From positions 38,209-102,208 of the forward strand of contig VCJN01001798.1 in the NCBI GenBank assembly GCA_006384855.1: 64,000 nt of DNA, written 5' to 3'. A model generated the notes under the pieces. It was not told the DNA's origin. It saw nothing but the letters and a program-made list of their open reading frames with translations, and searched no databases. Positions 33,017 to 44,883 of the stretch are shown in pieces. Every line of letters begins with the position of its first letter. The stretch's first letter is position 1. A program made the translations under genes and the position numbers. This DNA comes from Tetraselmis striata (taxonomy: Eukaryota; Chlorophyta; Chlorodendrophyceae; Chlorodendrales; Chlorodendraceae).

Positions 33017-33145
33017 TGTATGGCGACCGCTGCGCGACAAATGTATGTGGCGCGCATGCGATGCTCACAGCTAAAATATCGTACTTAAAAGCACGGTAGT
33101 CCGCGTAACGGTATGCTTCAACACCCGAAATCTGCATGGGAAGAA
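33017..33145. repeat. Direct repeat, right side of the DIRS-like relic
   Basis: Partner of 30,657-30,785. The pair is ~2.36 kb apart and brackets the reverse transcriptase/methyltransferase relic, so they may be its terminal repeats. Confidence 0.8.
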
Positions 33146-34502
33146 AACTGGCGTCCGAACGAGCACGGTCAACTCCAACACCACGCTGCGAGTCGACCGC
33201 AATCGAGATAGAATTCCTATAAGAGATAGCGGGCTATCTGCTGACCCCATCTTCCATCGATCTTCGCGCCCCGCCTACCATGTGGCGGGCCGTCTCCCTC
33301 CCTCCCTCCCTCACTTCGTGCTTTCTTTTCTGGCGGGCTGCCGACAGGCTCCTGACTTTAAAACAGTATAACCCAAGCCAAAGCTCATTTTCGGCACAAC
33401 ACACAGCCCCCCGCGCCCCAACCCCCCGCCGTGGAAATACAGTAGCAGCATGCGCGCAAGTGCATAGCGACCAGTCGCTAATCCTTACTGCTTACTAATA
33501 ATGCTTACTGCGGGCTGTTTTGCGGATCTAAATTGCAGCAGCGACATACATGCGCGCCGGCAAGATCGCGATCCAACGGTTTAGGAACTTCTGTCTTTGA
33601 CCCCTATTTAGTCTTGCATTCGAGCGCTGTAATATATTACGGCGGTTAAAGTCGCGCAAGTACTGCAGCTGCATACCATGTTACGTATGCGCGCCGGGGG
33701 GATTGCGATCCAACGGTGCTGGAGATTCTGTCACTGGCCTCTAACTATTTTTTAGCGACTTGTACCGGGCCGGGGTAAGTCGCTATTGCAGAAAGCCGCT
33801 TCGGCAAAACAGGTAGCGACTGTACACGTACTTGCGCTGATGAATGCAATCCTCCTGACGGGGCGTCGCCAAACCGGGCCATATACCGTCGATATATGTT
33901 ATTTATATATGTGAAACAGATCGACTCATTGTAGTGCGTATATGCTAAAGCCCTGATGTAAAACAACTATGAAACCGATCGACCTGTTTTAAGAAGGATT
34001 GGATTGTCGCCATATAAAATTATAAAATAATCTTGCGCGCGCCGCCAGCAGAGTACACGCAGCACACTTTTTTTTTCCCGCACACCTTATCCACCGCCGC
34101 CTCCTCATCCTTCTCGCGTATATACGCATTGCGGCTATCCCGTACCTGTACAGGTACTGCCTCCGCCGGCGGCGGCGCGCCGGCAGTAGCAGCACTCGGA
34201 AAGTTCCGGAACCCGCCCCGAGTCGTCGAAACGAAGCGGGCGGCGCGAGCGGCGATGGGCATGGTCGTTATGTTTACGTTATCATAGCGTTCTATTGGCG
34301 AGTTGGCTACCGCTAGTGATCGGCGACGAGTGCTGCCATCATCGTAACTCCAGCGTCGACGAGCCTCGTCCAACCGGCCTCCACACCCACACCCCTCTCT
34401 CCATCCGACCGCCGTACCTCGCTTCGCGCCTCCCCGAACGACGCCCTGTCCCGCGTCTACCCGGCGATCTCAAGGATCAGTCACTACATCACGCTCGGCA
34501 TC
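33146..34502. other. Intergenic region upstream of the chaperonin gene
   Basis: No gene recognised. A ~140-bp local duplication is visible: GCGATCCAACGGT occurs at about 33,570 and 33,708 in similar contexts. AAAGCCCTGATGTAAA at about 33,949 matches the inner inverted repeat of the 12.5-14.7 kb element. The last few hundred bases should hold the promoter and leader of the chaperonin gene. Confidence 0.45.
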
Positions 34503-37179
34503 ATGCAGAACGTAGCAATGCAGCAGGCTGTCAGGTACAATGCGTCGCTGTCCGCGGGCGCCATCACGCCCTCCGCCCCCCCCCCCCCCCCCCCCTCCTG
34601 CCCCCGCCGCCGGCCGAACTCCTCGGCGCCGCTGGCCGGTCACTGCGTCCGCCTGCGACTGCCCTTCCCTCTGTCTCCAAAACCCCTGCCTAGCGCTGCG
34701 TGCCCAACTCTGGGATCCCCTGCCCCTGAGCGGGACCCCGCGGCGTGGCAGCCGATTTGCACATCATCCCGTTCGCTGCCGCCGGCATCTAAGCTAAATC
34801 ACGTTAATCAGTCGCGATTATTATTGCCCGTCGACCCCCCCCCCCCCCCCCCCCCCCCCCCGGGACTTGCGCCGCGCTGCGCCCCGATTTGCGCAGAGAA
34901 TCTCTGACCGACGACACACCGAACGTCGATGACGTTTCCTTCAGCTGGTCTTGTTCGCCGAAGTCCCACCCACTCCCCCCCCCGGTGCCGCCGGAGTCGC
35001 GACGTGCCCCCCCCCCCCCCCCCCCCCCCCCCGCCCTTTCGGCCGACCGGACGGTCCCCCGCCCGTCACCCTCTGCAGCCCCCAGCGCGCGCGCCCGACA
35101 CGTTGTTTTGGGAATGCTGAACGCGGTTGCCCCACCGCCACCCCGTTCCGCCAGGCCTGGCAGCTTTCTCAGCGGCACGCGCGTGGCGTCCCGCTCCGCA
35201 TCATCGGCGGCCCCAAAGTCCCGCGCCGCCGTGGTCACCCGCGCGGCCAAGCAGCTGCACTTCAACAAGAATGGTGAAGCGCTGAAGAAGATGCAGGCCG
35301 GCGTGGACAAGCTGGCCACCGTGGTCGGCGTCACCCTCGGCCCCAAGGTTCCCCAGCCCGCCAGCCCACGCAGAGCTGGCCCCGCAGACTGCGCCAGCCA
35401 GTCAGATTGCGCTCGGACAAGGGGGGCTATGTCCCCCCCCCCACTGTTGCATTTACAAACATGTTGTTTTCAACAATGCATGTAAAACTACAGGAAAGAG
35501 TTATCTCCATAACTAATATGTAGCTCGTAATCATTTTTTTGCATTTAGAACTAGTTGTGTTGGTGTCTGCTGCGTCTGCTCACCTCACCCGCCTCCCCCA
35601 TGGCCGCAGGGCCGCAACGTGGTGCTGGAGTCCAAGTACGGCTCGCCGCGCATTGTAAACGACGGCGTGACGGTGGCGCGCGAGGTGGAGCTGGAGGATC
35701 CGGTAGAGGACATCGGCGCCAAGCTCGTCCGCCAGGCCGCCGCGCGCACCAATGACACCGCCGGCGACGGCACCACCACCGCCACCATCCTCTCGGCCGC
35801 CATCATTGCCGAGGTACAGGCCCTCTGAACTTCTCTTCCGGCTCCTCCGTGTCATGAGACTGAACCCTCCCCCCCCCCCCCCCCCCCCCCCCCCCCCAGG
35901 CCAATGCGCGGTCACTCTGTTGTCTGTGGTGTTAATAGTGAGGACGGGGAGGGGGGTGGGAGGGCAAAGGACGAAGAGGCGCAGGCCTGCGACCCAGGGC
36001 CCCAGGCTGCACAACATGCAGCTGCTCCCCTACAATGATTCTGCTCCTTTTGGTTCAGTAGCGACCCCGTCCACTTAGGACCCTGTCCAGTACAGCTTGC
36101 TGCTCTGCCGGGCTGACTGGCGGAGGTGAGGGGAACCGTCCCTCACCAAGAGGGTAGGATGGTTGGTGGGGGGGGGGGGGGTCTGCCACTGTGCAAACTT
36201 GTCGATCTGTTCTGGAGGGATGGGCACAAGGCAAGCTGAATTGACACCCGAGGTTCAGGTCCAATCCATCAGAATGAGTCATGTCCCGATTCGCCGTTCC
36301 ATCTGCCCTCATATCTGTCAGTGGTAGCCTCGGATCCCCAACCTAGCGCGGCACCTCCGGTAAACGCCGAAGCTGCGGCTGTCGCCGAGGGGCGAGGTCA
36401 CCGATGATGATGTGTTGTCGTGGTGTGTGATTTGGGGTAGATAGACGTGTTGACTCGCCGGTTGGTGGTGGTGGTGGATGTGAGAGCAGGATGAGGAAGG
36501 GAGGGGTTCCTTGCTTTCTGATTTTATGTATGCTTCTGCGCTGACGCCTCGCCTCGCCCGGCCTCCCTTCCCTTGCCGCCTCCCTGCTCTCCCCCGGTGT
36601 GCGCTCACACAGGGCATGAAGATCATCTCGGCGGGCACCAACCCCGTGCAGCTGACGCGCGGCATCCAGAAGACAGTGGACTACCTGGTGGGCGAGCTGG
36701 CGAATCTGTCCACGGAGGTGGCGGACGGCGACCTCGTCAACGTGGCCGCCGTTTCCTGCGGGCGGCAACATGGAGATCGGCCAGCTGATTGCGGATGCGA
36801 TGGAGCGCGTGGGGCGGCAGGGCGTGGTGTCCATGGAGGAGAGCCGCACCGCGGAGGACAATCTCTACGTGGTGGAGGGCATGCAGTTTGAGCGCGGCTA
36901 CATCTCGCCTTACTTTGTCACCGACCCCGAGCGCATGGTGCGCCCCCCCCCCCCCCCCCCCCTGATGCGCTTCTCCTATCATATATGCTTCCCCAATCTC
37001 GCACCGCTCGACGCTATCAACCCTATGAAATCCTAATCCCTCTGAAACTCCGATAGCCCCCCCCGGCTCGCCGTGATCCTCTGCGAGGACGACACAGGCA
37101 GAGAGTGCCTGCTCGTGGCGGTGTAGCTTTTTGCTGATGTTTGGCGTTTGGGTCGGTGGTACTACTTGGGTGCGGTGCC

Positions 37180-37213
<34 letters not shown>

Positions 37214-39590
37214 GGGAGGAGGAGGAGGGGGGGGGGGGGGGGGGGGGGGGGGCTGCGTCACCCGGCCACAGGCTCGCGGTGCGTTGGCTACTCGTAGGAC
37301 GGACGCTGTAACCAATGCGTACAAGTACCTAGGTACAACAGTATTTGGTTACCTCGCTCCTTTGACTGTGGGACGGCAGTAATTTGTAGGAGGTTGAGGC
37401 GGGTGGGTTGGTTTAGGATGGGAAGGGAAGGGGGAGCAGCTGCGTATTCTCGGGTACGAGGGTGGCTGGGTGCCCATCCAGATCCCCTATCCCCTATCCC
37501 TTCCCATAAAAGCGTCGCATCAGCAACAGCGACACACGCATTTGAGGGGTACGGTATGACAACATACTCGGATGCAGTGCCGCCGCCACCAACATTGCCA
37601 CCAGAAAGGGAACGTAGGAGTGGATGGGGGCGAGTGAGGGGGGTGAAGTTTAAATGGGAGCTATTTGAAGCTTGCCTGGGGACCGTTCTTGCTGTGCTCA
37701 ATGTGGCCGTATTGCGAGCCCTTGGCATGTGCTAACCGCCCCCCTCCCCCCCCTTTTCCTCCTTCACTTTCCAGACCGCGGAGTACGAGAACTGCCGGCT
37801 GCTGCTGGTGGACAAGAAGATCAGCACCGCGCGTGACATGGTGGGCATCCTGGAGGAGTCCATCCGCGGCGGCTTCCCTATCATGGTGATGGCGGAGGAC
37901 ATCGAGCAGGAGGCGCTCGCCACGCTGGTGGTCAACAAGCTGCGCGGCAACCTCAAGGTCGTCGCCGTCAAGGCGCCCGGCTTTGGCGAGCGCAAGACGA
38001 GCTACCTCGAGGACATCGCCATCCTCACCGGTGCCACCGTCATCCGCGACGAGACCGGCCTCAGCCTCGAGAAGGTGCGGCGGACGCGGCGCTTGCGCTG
38101 CAGTGCCGTACAAATACTAGGGCTGGGATGCCTAAAACCCTGTCCATGCCCTATCTCATCATAGTATTACACGGGGGGAAAATTGCAATCGTATTGTACA
38201 TCGCAGCTTGCAATCAGGACATACGCGCTGGCGCAGTTCGAGCCCTAGAAGAGACCCTGATGTTAGGATGCCCTGAAGTATCCAGGCTCGACCTGAGCAT
38301 GATGCCCTAAACTCTTAATCCTAGTTAATGCTATGCACAACGTTTCAAGCCAATGCTGCCTGTGTCATGTCCCATAAGCATGGCCTGACCCACATTCTCT
38401 CCGCTGGCAGGCGGACACCACCATTCTGGGCCTGGCCGCCAAGGTGACCGTGTCCAAGGATAGCTGCACCATCGTTGGCGATGGCAGCACCGAGGCGGAG
38501 GTCGCGGCGCGCGTGAAGCAGATCAAGCGCATGATTGAGGACACCGAGCAGGTGATGCGCGCCGCAAAAAAGTCGTATCATGGCGGCCCAGGAGAGATGC
38601 CGGGGGTTTGGCCAGAGTCCCTAATGGGTCAGGGGCGGGGTTTCTAGGGTATTTAGGGCTTGCCTTTCAAAATTCTACGACCTAAAGTCCTGAACTGTGC
38701 ATTGCCGACGCCACGCTCATGGTGCTTCTTCATAGCCATGACACCCAATATTTGCCCCATGCACACGCATTGATGCCTGTTAACCCTAGGCTGGCTCAAA
38801 CATCAATCAACACTGATTTCAACATTATTGACTCCATTATGATGTGTGATTGTGGTTATGACATTATGATGCTCAGTATGCTCTCGAGCAGCCCTAGCAT
38901 TTGGTTGTTTTGTGGAGCTGTAGACGCCTTATTGGCCTATTTGTTCACACGCGCCTGGTGTATGCGTCCCTCATGAAGGCGCAGCCTCGTTGACTCACGT
39001 GCGTCGCTTTTTGGCCCTGGATCCATCAGGAGTACGAGAAGGAGAAGCTCAACGAGCGCGTGGCGCGCTTGTCGGGCGGCGTGGCCATCATCCAGGTGGG
39101 CGCACAGACGGAGACGGAGCTGAAGGAGAAGAAGCTGCGCGTGGAGGACGCGCTCAACGCGACAAAGGCGGCGGTCGAGGAGGGCATCATCATTGGCGGC
39201 GGCTGCACGCTGATCAAGCTGAGCGCCATGGTGGACGGCTGGAAGGACAGCCTGCCCAACCTCGAGCAGCAGATGGGTGCCGACATCGTCAAGCGCGCGC
39301 TCACATACCCGCTCAAGCTGGTCGCCGAGAACGCGGGCGTCAACGGCAGCGTGGTCATGCAGCGGATCCTAGACAGCGGGGACCCCAACATGGGCTACAA
39401 CGCCGCCACCGACATCTACGAGGACCTCATGAAGGCTGGCATCATCGACCCCACCAAGGTGGTGCGCTGCGCGCTGGAGAACGCCGGCTCCGTCGCCCGC
39501 ACGTTCCTCACCGCCGACGTTGTTGTCACCGAGATCCCGGAGAAGCAGCCCGCAGGCAACCCCACCGGCGCGGAGATGGGCGGCTACTAA
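34503..39590 (+). CDS. CPN60B: Plastid chaperonin 60 beta subunit, 7 exons, one-base frame disruption in exon 4
   Basis: Exons: 34,503-34,534; 35,155-35,347; 35,610-35,813; 36,613-36,937; 37,775-38,074; 38,411-38,551; 39,030-39,590. The product would be ~584 residues if the extra base in exon 4 is discounted. Exon 1 and the start of exon 2 give [18 protein letters not shown] and a Ser/Arg/Ala-rich stretch, a likely chloroplast transit peptide; the mature part starts near [11 protein letters not shown]. Family landmarks: [20 protein letters not shown], the ATP-site motif GDGTTTAT (~127-134), [45 protein letters not shown] and [12 protein letters not shown]. These fit plastid Cpn60 beta, which assembles with alpha subunits to fold proteins such as Rubisco large subunit. 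In exon 4 an extra T near 36,754-36,757 breaks the frame before [14 protein letters not shown]. All other exons are intact, so sequencing error or a very recent lesion is likelier than an old pseudogene. Exon 1 is the least certain. Confidence 0.9.
37181..37252. repeat. (TG)n microsatellite and G-run in a chaperonin intron
   Basis: A TG run at about 37,182-37,211 is followed by a G-rich segment ending in a ~25-bp G-run at 37,228-37,252, all inside the intron between exons 4 and 5. Confidence 0.9.
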
Positions 39591-40030
39591 GCAGCGCGGC
39601 CACCCTCCCACTATCCCTTTCCCCGGGATAGTGCGGACGGCTAGCCCCATCTCGTGCCCCGGGATGCCCACGTAGCAGCGTTTTAATCAAGAGAGAGTCA
39701 TTATACTGCATCGTCAATGTACCATGATGTGTTTCTACCCTCATTTGGTCATTCCCGCGCCACGCGGCAGAGGCTGCGATTCGAATCTGATTTTATTTAC
39801 AACGCACAACTGTGCCACTCCCCCGCCACTGGATGAAACGAGTACTAGACCACTCCCTTCGTGCGTATGATCGAACCCTTCCGATGCCGAGAGAGTGACG
39901 GCGCTCACACACCGCCCGCCCGCCGCCGAAATTCCTACGGACTTGGGCTGCGGCTGCAGGTTCGAGCAAAGATTAGAAGTGGTGGTACCCACCCTGGCTG
40001 GAGCTGATCTTGCTGTCCGGCTGCGCGCAG
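39591..40030. other. Chaperonin 3' region, no gene recognised
   Basis: The 440 bp between the chaperonin stop and the MCM7-like exon should include the chaperonin 3' untranslated region. No upstream MCM7-like coding sequence could be found in it. Confidence 0.4.
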
Positions 40031-40372
40031 CAAGAGATTGCAAACCGCGCCACCCGCGTCCTGGAGATCGACCTGCATGACCTGCAGGCGGTGCATTGAT
40101 CCACGCCCTCTGCTCTCCCATGGCTAGATCGGTGCCTTTCCCGCCTGTCCCTCAGCCATACGAGTACGCGTGCACCTCCTTCATCAAGCGCCCGCTTGCC
40201 TGACTCACAGTACCAGAACTGTCTTTTATAGTGATGAGCTGGTGGACGCTGTGGTCGGGAACACCAAGCGCTACATGTCCGTCTTTGCTGCCGCTGCGGA
40301 CGCGGGCATGCCCATCCGCACTGTGCTCCACGGCGGCAGTGACATGTTTGACGTCATCACAGACGGTATGGT
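40031..40372 (+). pseudogene. MCM7-like N-terminal fragment (two exon-like pieces)
   Basis: Piece one, 40,031-40,090, is bounded by a CAG acceptor and a GT donor and reads QEIANRATRVLEIDLHDLQA. Piece two, about 40,232-40,372, reads DELVDAVVGNTKRYMSVF followed by AAAADAGMPIRTVL and SDMFDVI. Order and spacing match the N-terminal domain of the replicative helicase subunit MCM7, where an (L)QxIxxR...(D)LDD segment precedes ELV...NxxRYxxLFAxAxxxLxP. With the visible splice sites the two pieces join out of phase; an 8-bp microexon (40,156-40,163) would restore the phase but is speculative. No further MCM exons, including the ATPase core, are recognised over the next 2 kb. A truncated or displaced gene copy is the simplest reading. 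Confidence 0.5.
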
Positions 40373-42695
40373 ATCCGTGGTGGTACTCGTAGCAGTGCCG
40401 CCTCATCTAATGCTGCAATCCTTAGTAATTCTAGCTTTTTCTGCATTCGGGCGGCAAAATGTGTGCGAGTGCGCAGCAACTAGCCAGTAGCAAAATAGGA
40501 TGACCATGTCAAGACAATATATTGAAGCGCCAATGGCGTACTAGGGCATGGACTTGTGATGATGCGTGAGGGCTACCACATCGACCTACCTCTATCACGG
40601 ACAATGAATCGTAGCTTTATTACGATGAGCATTCAAAATATCGGTAGACTCACCAAAATATATATACAATGAATGCCCCTGTAACGAACCTACAGGCTGC
40701 AAAAATCAGGCCTAGATTAACCTGTCTAACCCTAATTATGCACTCCTGACGTCTCAAATAACGCGTTGCGCATAATCTGCCAATGACACCATGAACATTT
40801 GCATTTTTTGGTGATAGCACGTACCGCCACACCCATTGCTGCAAGGGGCATGGGTTACTTCGAACCCGTATACTGAAGAAAATATAACGATTCCACGCCA
40901 TGTGGTGTGCAGCATACTCTGGGATGTGCACCCTCACGTGTTATATTGACGTCTATAGCATATACTCTACGTAGCTGAATGGTCTGGTGCTGTTGTACTG
41001 ATTAGTCACAGGGGTGCTGGCGCCCGCAGACATCGATGGTACGCTGATGATGACAATCGCGATGCCACACATACACCACTGCACATAAGCCTGTGCAGGA
41101 GCCTTGTGCCCAGGCGATACTGTTTCGGTACCATTGTGCAAGCCTCCTACGGACAATGAAGAAGAAAAAAGAGAACAGTGTGCAAGCCTCCTACGCCAAG
41201 GAAGCGGTCGTTCCTTTCACGGTGTATTATTGAGATTGCAAGACTGCTATTCATCAATTGCATTTGGACATTCTCTACTCGATAATGAAGAGACGATTCT
41301 ATCGCCTGCTAGAAAGCAGCAACGCATTAGGTCAACAACATTTCTGCAGCATAGCCACCGTATGTTGCACATGCACAGGTGCTACCCTTGGCGCGAACTT
41401 GAGTCCATTTATCGCACGCTGGTGTTAGAATGCATGCCTATACTCCGCCGTAAGAGTATGCCAATCATGGAGACACTATGTTTGGGCCGGTTTTCTTTGA
41501 GTGGAGGAGCGGCGTTGGCTGCACCTCGCTGGTACGTTCCGCATTGGCACGCGTGATGTGCTTTCGATTCCAGAGGTCCCAAAGCTTCCAGTGTACCATC
41601 ATCTTCTCGCGCAAGCTCCTCCTCCACCTCCTCCATCCGTGATCATCTCCCTTCCGCATGCGCTCTGTTCTTCACACAGGAAACACCGGCTTCCTGCGTA
41701 TTGCCCTCCATTCTTCAGCCCATCCACGTTTCAAAACTCTGCCCCTCCCCTGACTTCCTATCCCGCCCCCACCTGCTCTACTTGCCTCCACAGCCGCCCT
41801 CACTCTCATCCCACTCGCTTCACCCAAGGGTTATGGCGTGCGTTGTATCTCGTGTTCCGGTGCGCTTTCCGCTCGTGCATTCGGCTGCTCCTTCAGCATC
41901 GAGCACCCCTGCCTGTTCGCAGCAGCCCTCAGTGCACTGCCGATGCTGTGGCGGATGGGATGGCACCAGTACGTCCGGGAGGGCCTGCATGTACAAGAGG
42001 CCCTATCCGGGGGCAGCGGAGGCCCCAATGTCTGCGTTATTCCACAATGCGTGTGCGATATTCTTAAGATACAAAGCGCACATCGAGGGCAACGCTTCAC
42101 AGTGCTCAGTAAGATATTCAGTGCCCTGCTACTGTCCGTCTGCAACAGCTATAGGCTATAATCGACACTGAGGGGGGCAGATAAGCGCGCTGCAACGACC
42201 ATTCTGCGGGGCGCCGGGTCTAGTTGCCAAGACAAATGCGCTGTTTCCATCCAGGTCATGCTACCAGTGGTTTGGAAGCAACGTGGAGCATGTAGCAAGC
42301 GTCGACATTGGGGACGTCTGGCGTTGAGCCGCCAGTACTGACTGGCATGGTGTCACGCCTCAGACACTGACCCATCCTTGATTCCTTGCCGAGGCTTCAT
42401 GCTTAAAAATATCCGACAATGACATTGTCTCAAAATGACCTTAATTGGATCTCATATCACTGCTATTATTTCGCTTCTGTGTCGACAGATGTAATCGCCA
42501 TCTCCTACCTGCTGTTATCATTTACGACTTCACAAAAATGGTGCTAGCTAGGGGTATCTCCCTCTGAGATTGGCGGTCAGCGTGGGGGCGGCTGGAGGCC
42601 AGCCAGACGTGCCAGCCCTGGCAGCTTCAGGTGGCACTGGCTGCCAGCGAGCGGCGCCGCATCCGGGTGCAGACGGGCGTGCCCTGACATGCTGT
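40373..42695. other. Intergenic, no gene recognised
   Basis: 2.3 kb without a recognised domain. The string GTGCAAGCCTCCTACG occurs twice, near 41,137 and 41,180. Open frames at 41,104-41,556 and 41,501-42,171 lack family features and overlap each other in several phases, so none is called. Confidence 0.45.
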
Positions 42696-43022
42696 TCAGT
42701 GCTGCAGGGCGCGCTTCAGGGCCGACTCCACTTCCTTCCGGCTGGCTGGGCTCAGGATGAGCACCTCCTGCATCGTCTTCCCCTTGCGCGCCACCAGCTT
42801 GTACTCCGCCGCGGACCTCCCCTCGGCGCCCGCCGCGTCGGGGCTCCCAGACAGCCGGAGGCTAAACGTCTCGGCGCGGCCTCGCGTGCGGGAGATGACG
42901 CCCGGCACGATGCGCCCGCCACCCAGCTCCTCGGCCAGCTTTGTCAGCAGAGGGATGAGGCCAGGCAGGTGGGTCGAGTGGTTCAGCACCAACCGGGACA
43001 TACTCGCCCGTGCTTCTGCCAC
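42696..43022 (-). CDS. DUF2103 family protein (predicted metal-binding)
   Basis: A single-exon 108-residue protein. After MAEARAS the sequence SRLVLNHSTHLPGLIPLL opens the domain, followed by GGGRIVPGVISRTRGRAETF and KLVARKGKTMQEVLIL. This order (NHSTHLPGLIP, PGVISRTRGRA, ..ARKGKTxQEV) is the signature I associate with DUF2103, known mainly from cyanobacteria and annotated as predicted metal-binding; molecular function is not established. An alternative start is the internal Met at residue 8 (42,999-43,001). No clear plastid transit peptide is present unless an upstream exon exists. A cyanobacterial-type protein in an algal nucleus fits transfer from the plastid ancestor, which is an inference. 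Confidence 0.75.
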   Translation of the reverse strand: MAEARASMSRLVLNHSTHLPGLIPLLTKLAEELGGGRIVPGVISRTRGRAETFSLRLSGSPDAAGAEGRSAAEYKLVARKGKTMQEVLILSPASRKEVESALKRALQH

Positions 43023-43879
43023 ACGCTTTTTCCCCTGCAGCAGTCAATCAGGGTCGGGGCGCCTCGACCAGTGGCCCGACGCCTCGACACGACGCTGCAG
43101 AAAGGATGCCAGCGCGGTGTGGTGAGAGTGAGGCCCACTTACCTGGCCGTCTGCTACCCTCACGTTATTTTAAAAAAAAACGCGCGACGGCGGCGGACGA
43201 TTCATGAGCAGACGTGTAGTCATTCTCGAATACTGTAATAATCTGTTTACATGGCTTTAATGAATAGCGACTATAATTATACTTTTTGGTTAATAATGAA
43301 TAGTAGCGACTATAATCCTTCAGAAAAGTATTTCACTGTAGACGATGACGATAGTAAGGATATTAGACTAGTTTAGATCAAAAATTGGTCGCTAAACCCC
43401 CGCCCCACATCCAGCAATCGATCCTCCGCTGCGCGCCGCCGCCGCCGTAACCAGAGCAGCGACGCGAGATAAGCAGCGGGCTGAACCGGCGGCCGATGTG
43501 GTACTGGGAGCACTCCCCTCCCGCACAGACATACAGCCACGCCGCCGCCGCCCCACCTGCACGGAGCGACCGCCCGGCTTAATCCCTCCTTTCACCCAGT
43601 GAAACCGCAGGTGCGGCACTGCGTTCTGCCCATTCCGCCCTCGTCACAGCGGACGACCGCCAGCAGTGCTTCACGGCGCCCGCCAGCGCAGCGCCAATTC
43701 TGCTCAACGGACGAGGCCGTGCTGTCGCCCCCTAGGAGGGAGGGAGGGGAGACGGAGGTCGGCGGACAGCCACCGGGGGGGGGGAGGGGGGGGGGGGTTA
43801 ATTTGGACAGCCTGTCAGCCTTGGGAGGGAGTGATAAGGGGAGACGGAGGTCGGCGGAGAGTCCTCCGGGGAGAGGCCG

Positions 43880-43915
<36 letters not shown>

Positions 43916-44883
43916 AATCCGGACAGCCTGTCAGCGAGCAAGCGGAATCGGGCGCGGGGGGAAGGGGGCAGCACTTGCAGCTTCCAGTTTTTTTGTTTTT
44001 TTGAACAAACGCCCAACGCAACGGAGACAGGACGGCGCGGTGCATAAGCGGCGGCGGCACTGGTTACCGAACTAACACGCAACCGCCGTTCCATCGCTGG
44101 CACTATGATTCAGTGTAGCGAATCAAATGAGAGCGTAGGGGTCCTCGCGCTTCATACAGCAAGATACGAGCGTGCCGCGCCGGTGGACAGCGATTCCCAG
44201 TGTCCCATACCGGGCGAGAGCAGGGGTGGTGATACGGACGGGACGGCCCCGGGAGACTGTCCCACCTCTAGTGTGGGCGGTGCACAGTGTGCGGGGTTGC
44301 CAATTAGCTTTTGATGTAAAAGTTGGTGAAACCTCGCTGACTTTCGTTTTGTGCCTTCCTTCTCCGTGGTATACATCGTTCCCGTTTTGTTTACTTGCTT
44401 CTCGCTTCGCATCCGCCACCTCACAGTGCACATGATTCTTGGGTGGTGTGCGTGCGTTCTTACTCATAGTGTGCCCAGTGTGTCGGGAAGGGATGTAGGT
44501 ACCCGCGCCAAGGGCTCGCACACACCCATTAGCACCCGCCAGGACGAGAGTATCCCGGTAGCGCTGCGAACGGCATAGCTATGAGGGGCTGTCCCGCCTC
44601 CTCTTGCCAAGTCCTGGCGTGCCAGCATTGCCAGCAAAGGGTTGGGATTTTGCCTGACCCTGCAGGCCTGGTCCCCCTGCGGTCTGCCCAGCTCATGCCA
44701 CACGCTGCCCAATCCAGCGGGGCGCATCTCAGGCGCGGTGGGGGGGGGGGGGGGGGGGTCACGGGAGGCCAACTCAGCGTGCTAACACCTCAGCCTGCCT
44801 GGCCGCTGCTTAGGTTGACTACCCCGCGGCAGGCAGCACCGCACTTGATAGGGCCTGCGCGGAGGGCGCAGCAAGCCGGCACC
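43023..44883. other. Divergent intergenic region with a local duplication
   Basis: Lies between the divergent DUF2103 and eIF3J genes and should contain both promoters. The strings GGGGAGACGGAGGTCGGCGG and GGACAGCCTGTCAGC each occur twice (about 43,747 / 43,838 and 43,805 / 43,920), a tandem duplication of roughly 90-115 bp with G-runs at the junctions (43,780-43,797 and 43,883-43,914). No gene is recognised in 43,200-44,880. Confidence 0.5.

Noticed and set aside
34889-35485. Reading the chaperonin N-terminus as one long ORF starting in the C-runs
   Set aside because: The upstream part is low-complexity. Joining 34,503-34,534 to 35,155 gives a better transit-like N-terminus with correct phase.
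41104-42171. Overlapping plus-strand ORFs between the MCM7-like fragment and DUF2103
   Set aside because: No MCM or other domain in any frame; overlapping phases and repeats suggest chance.
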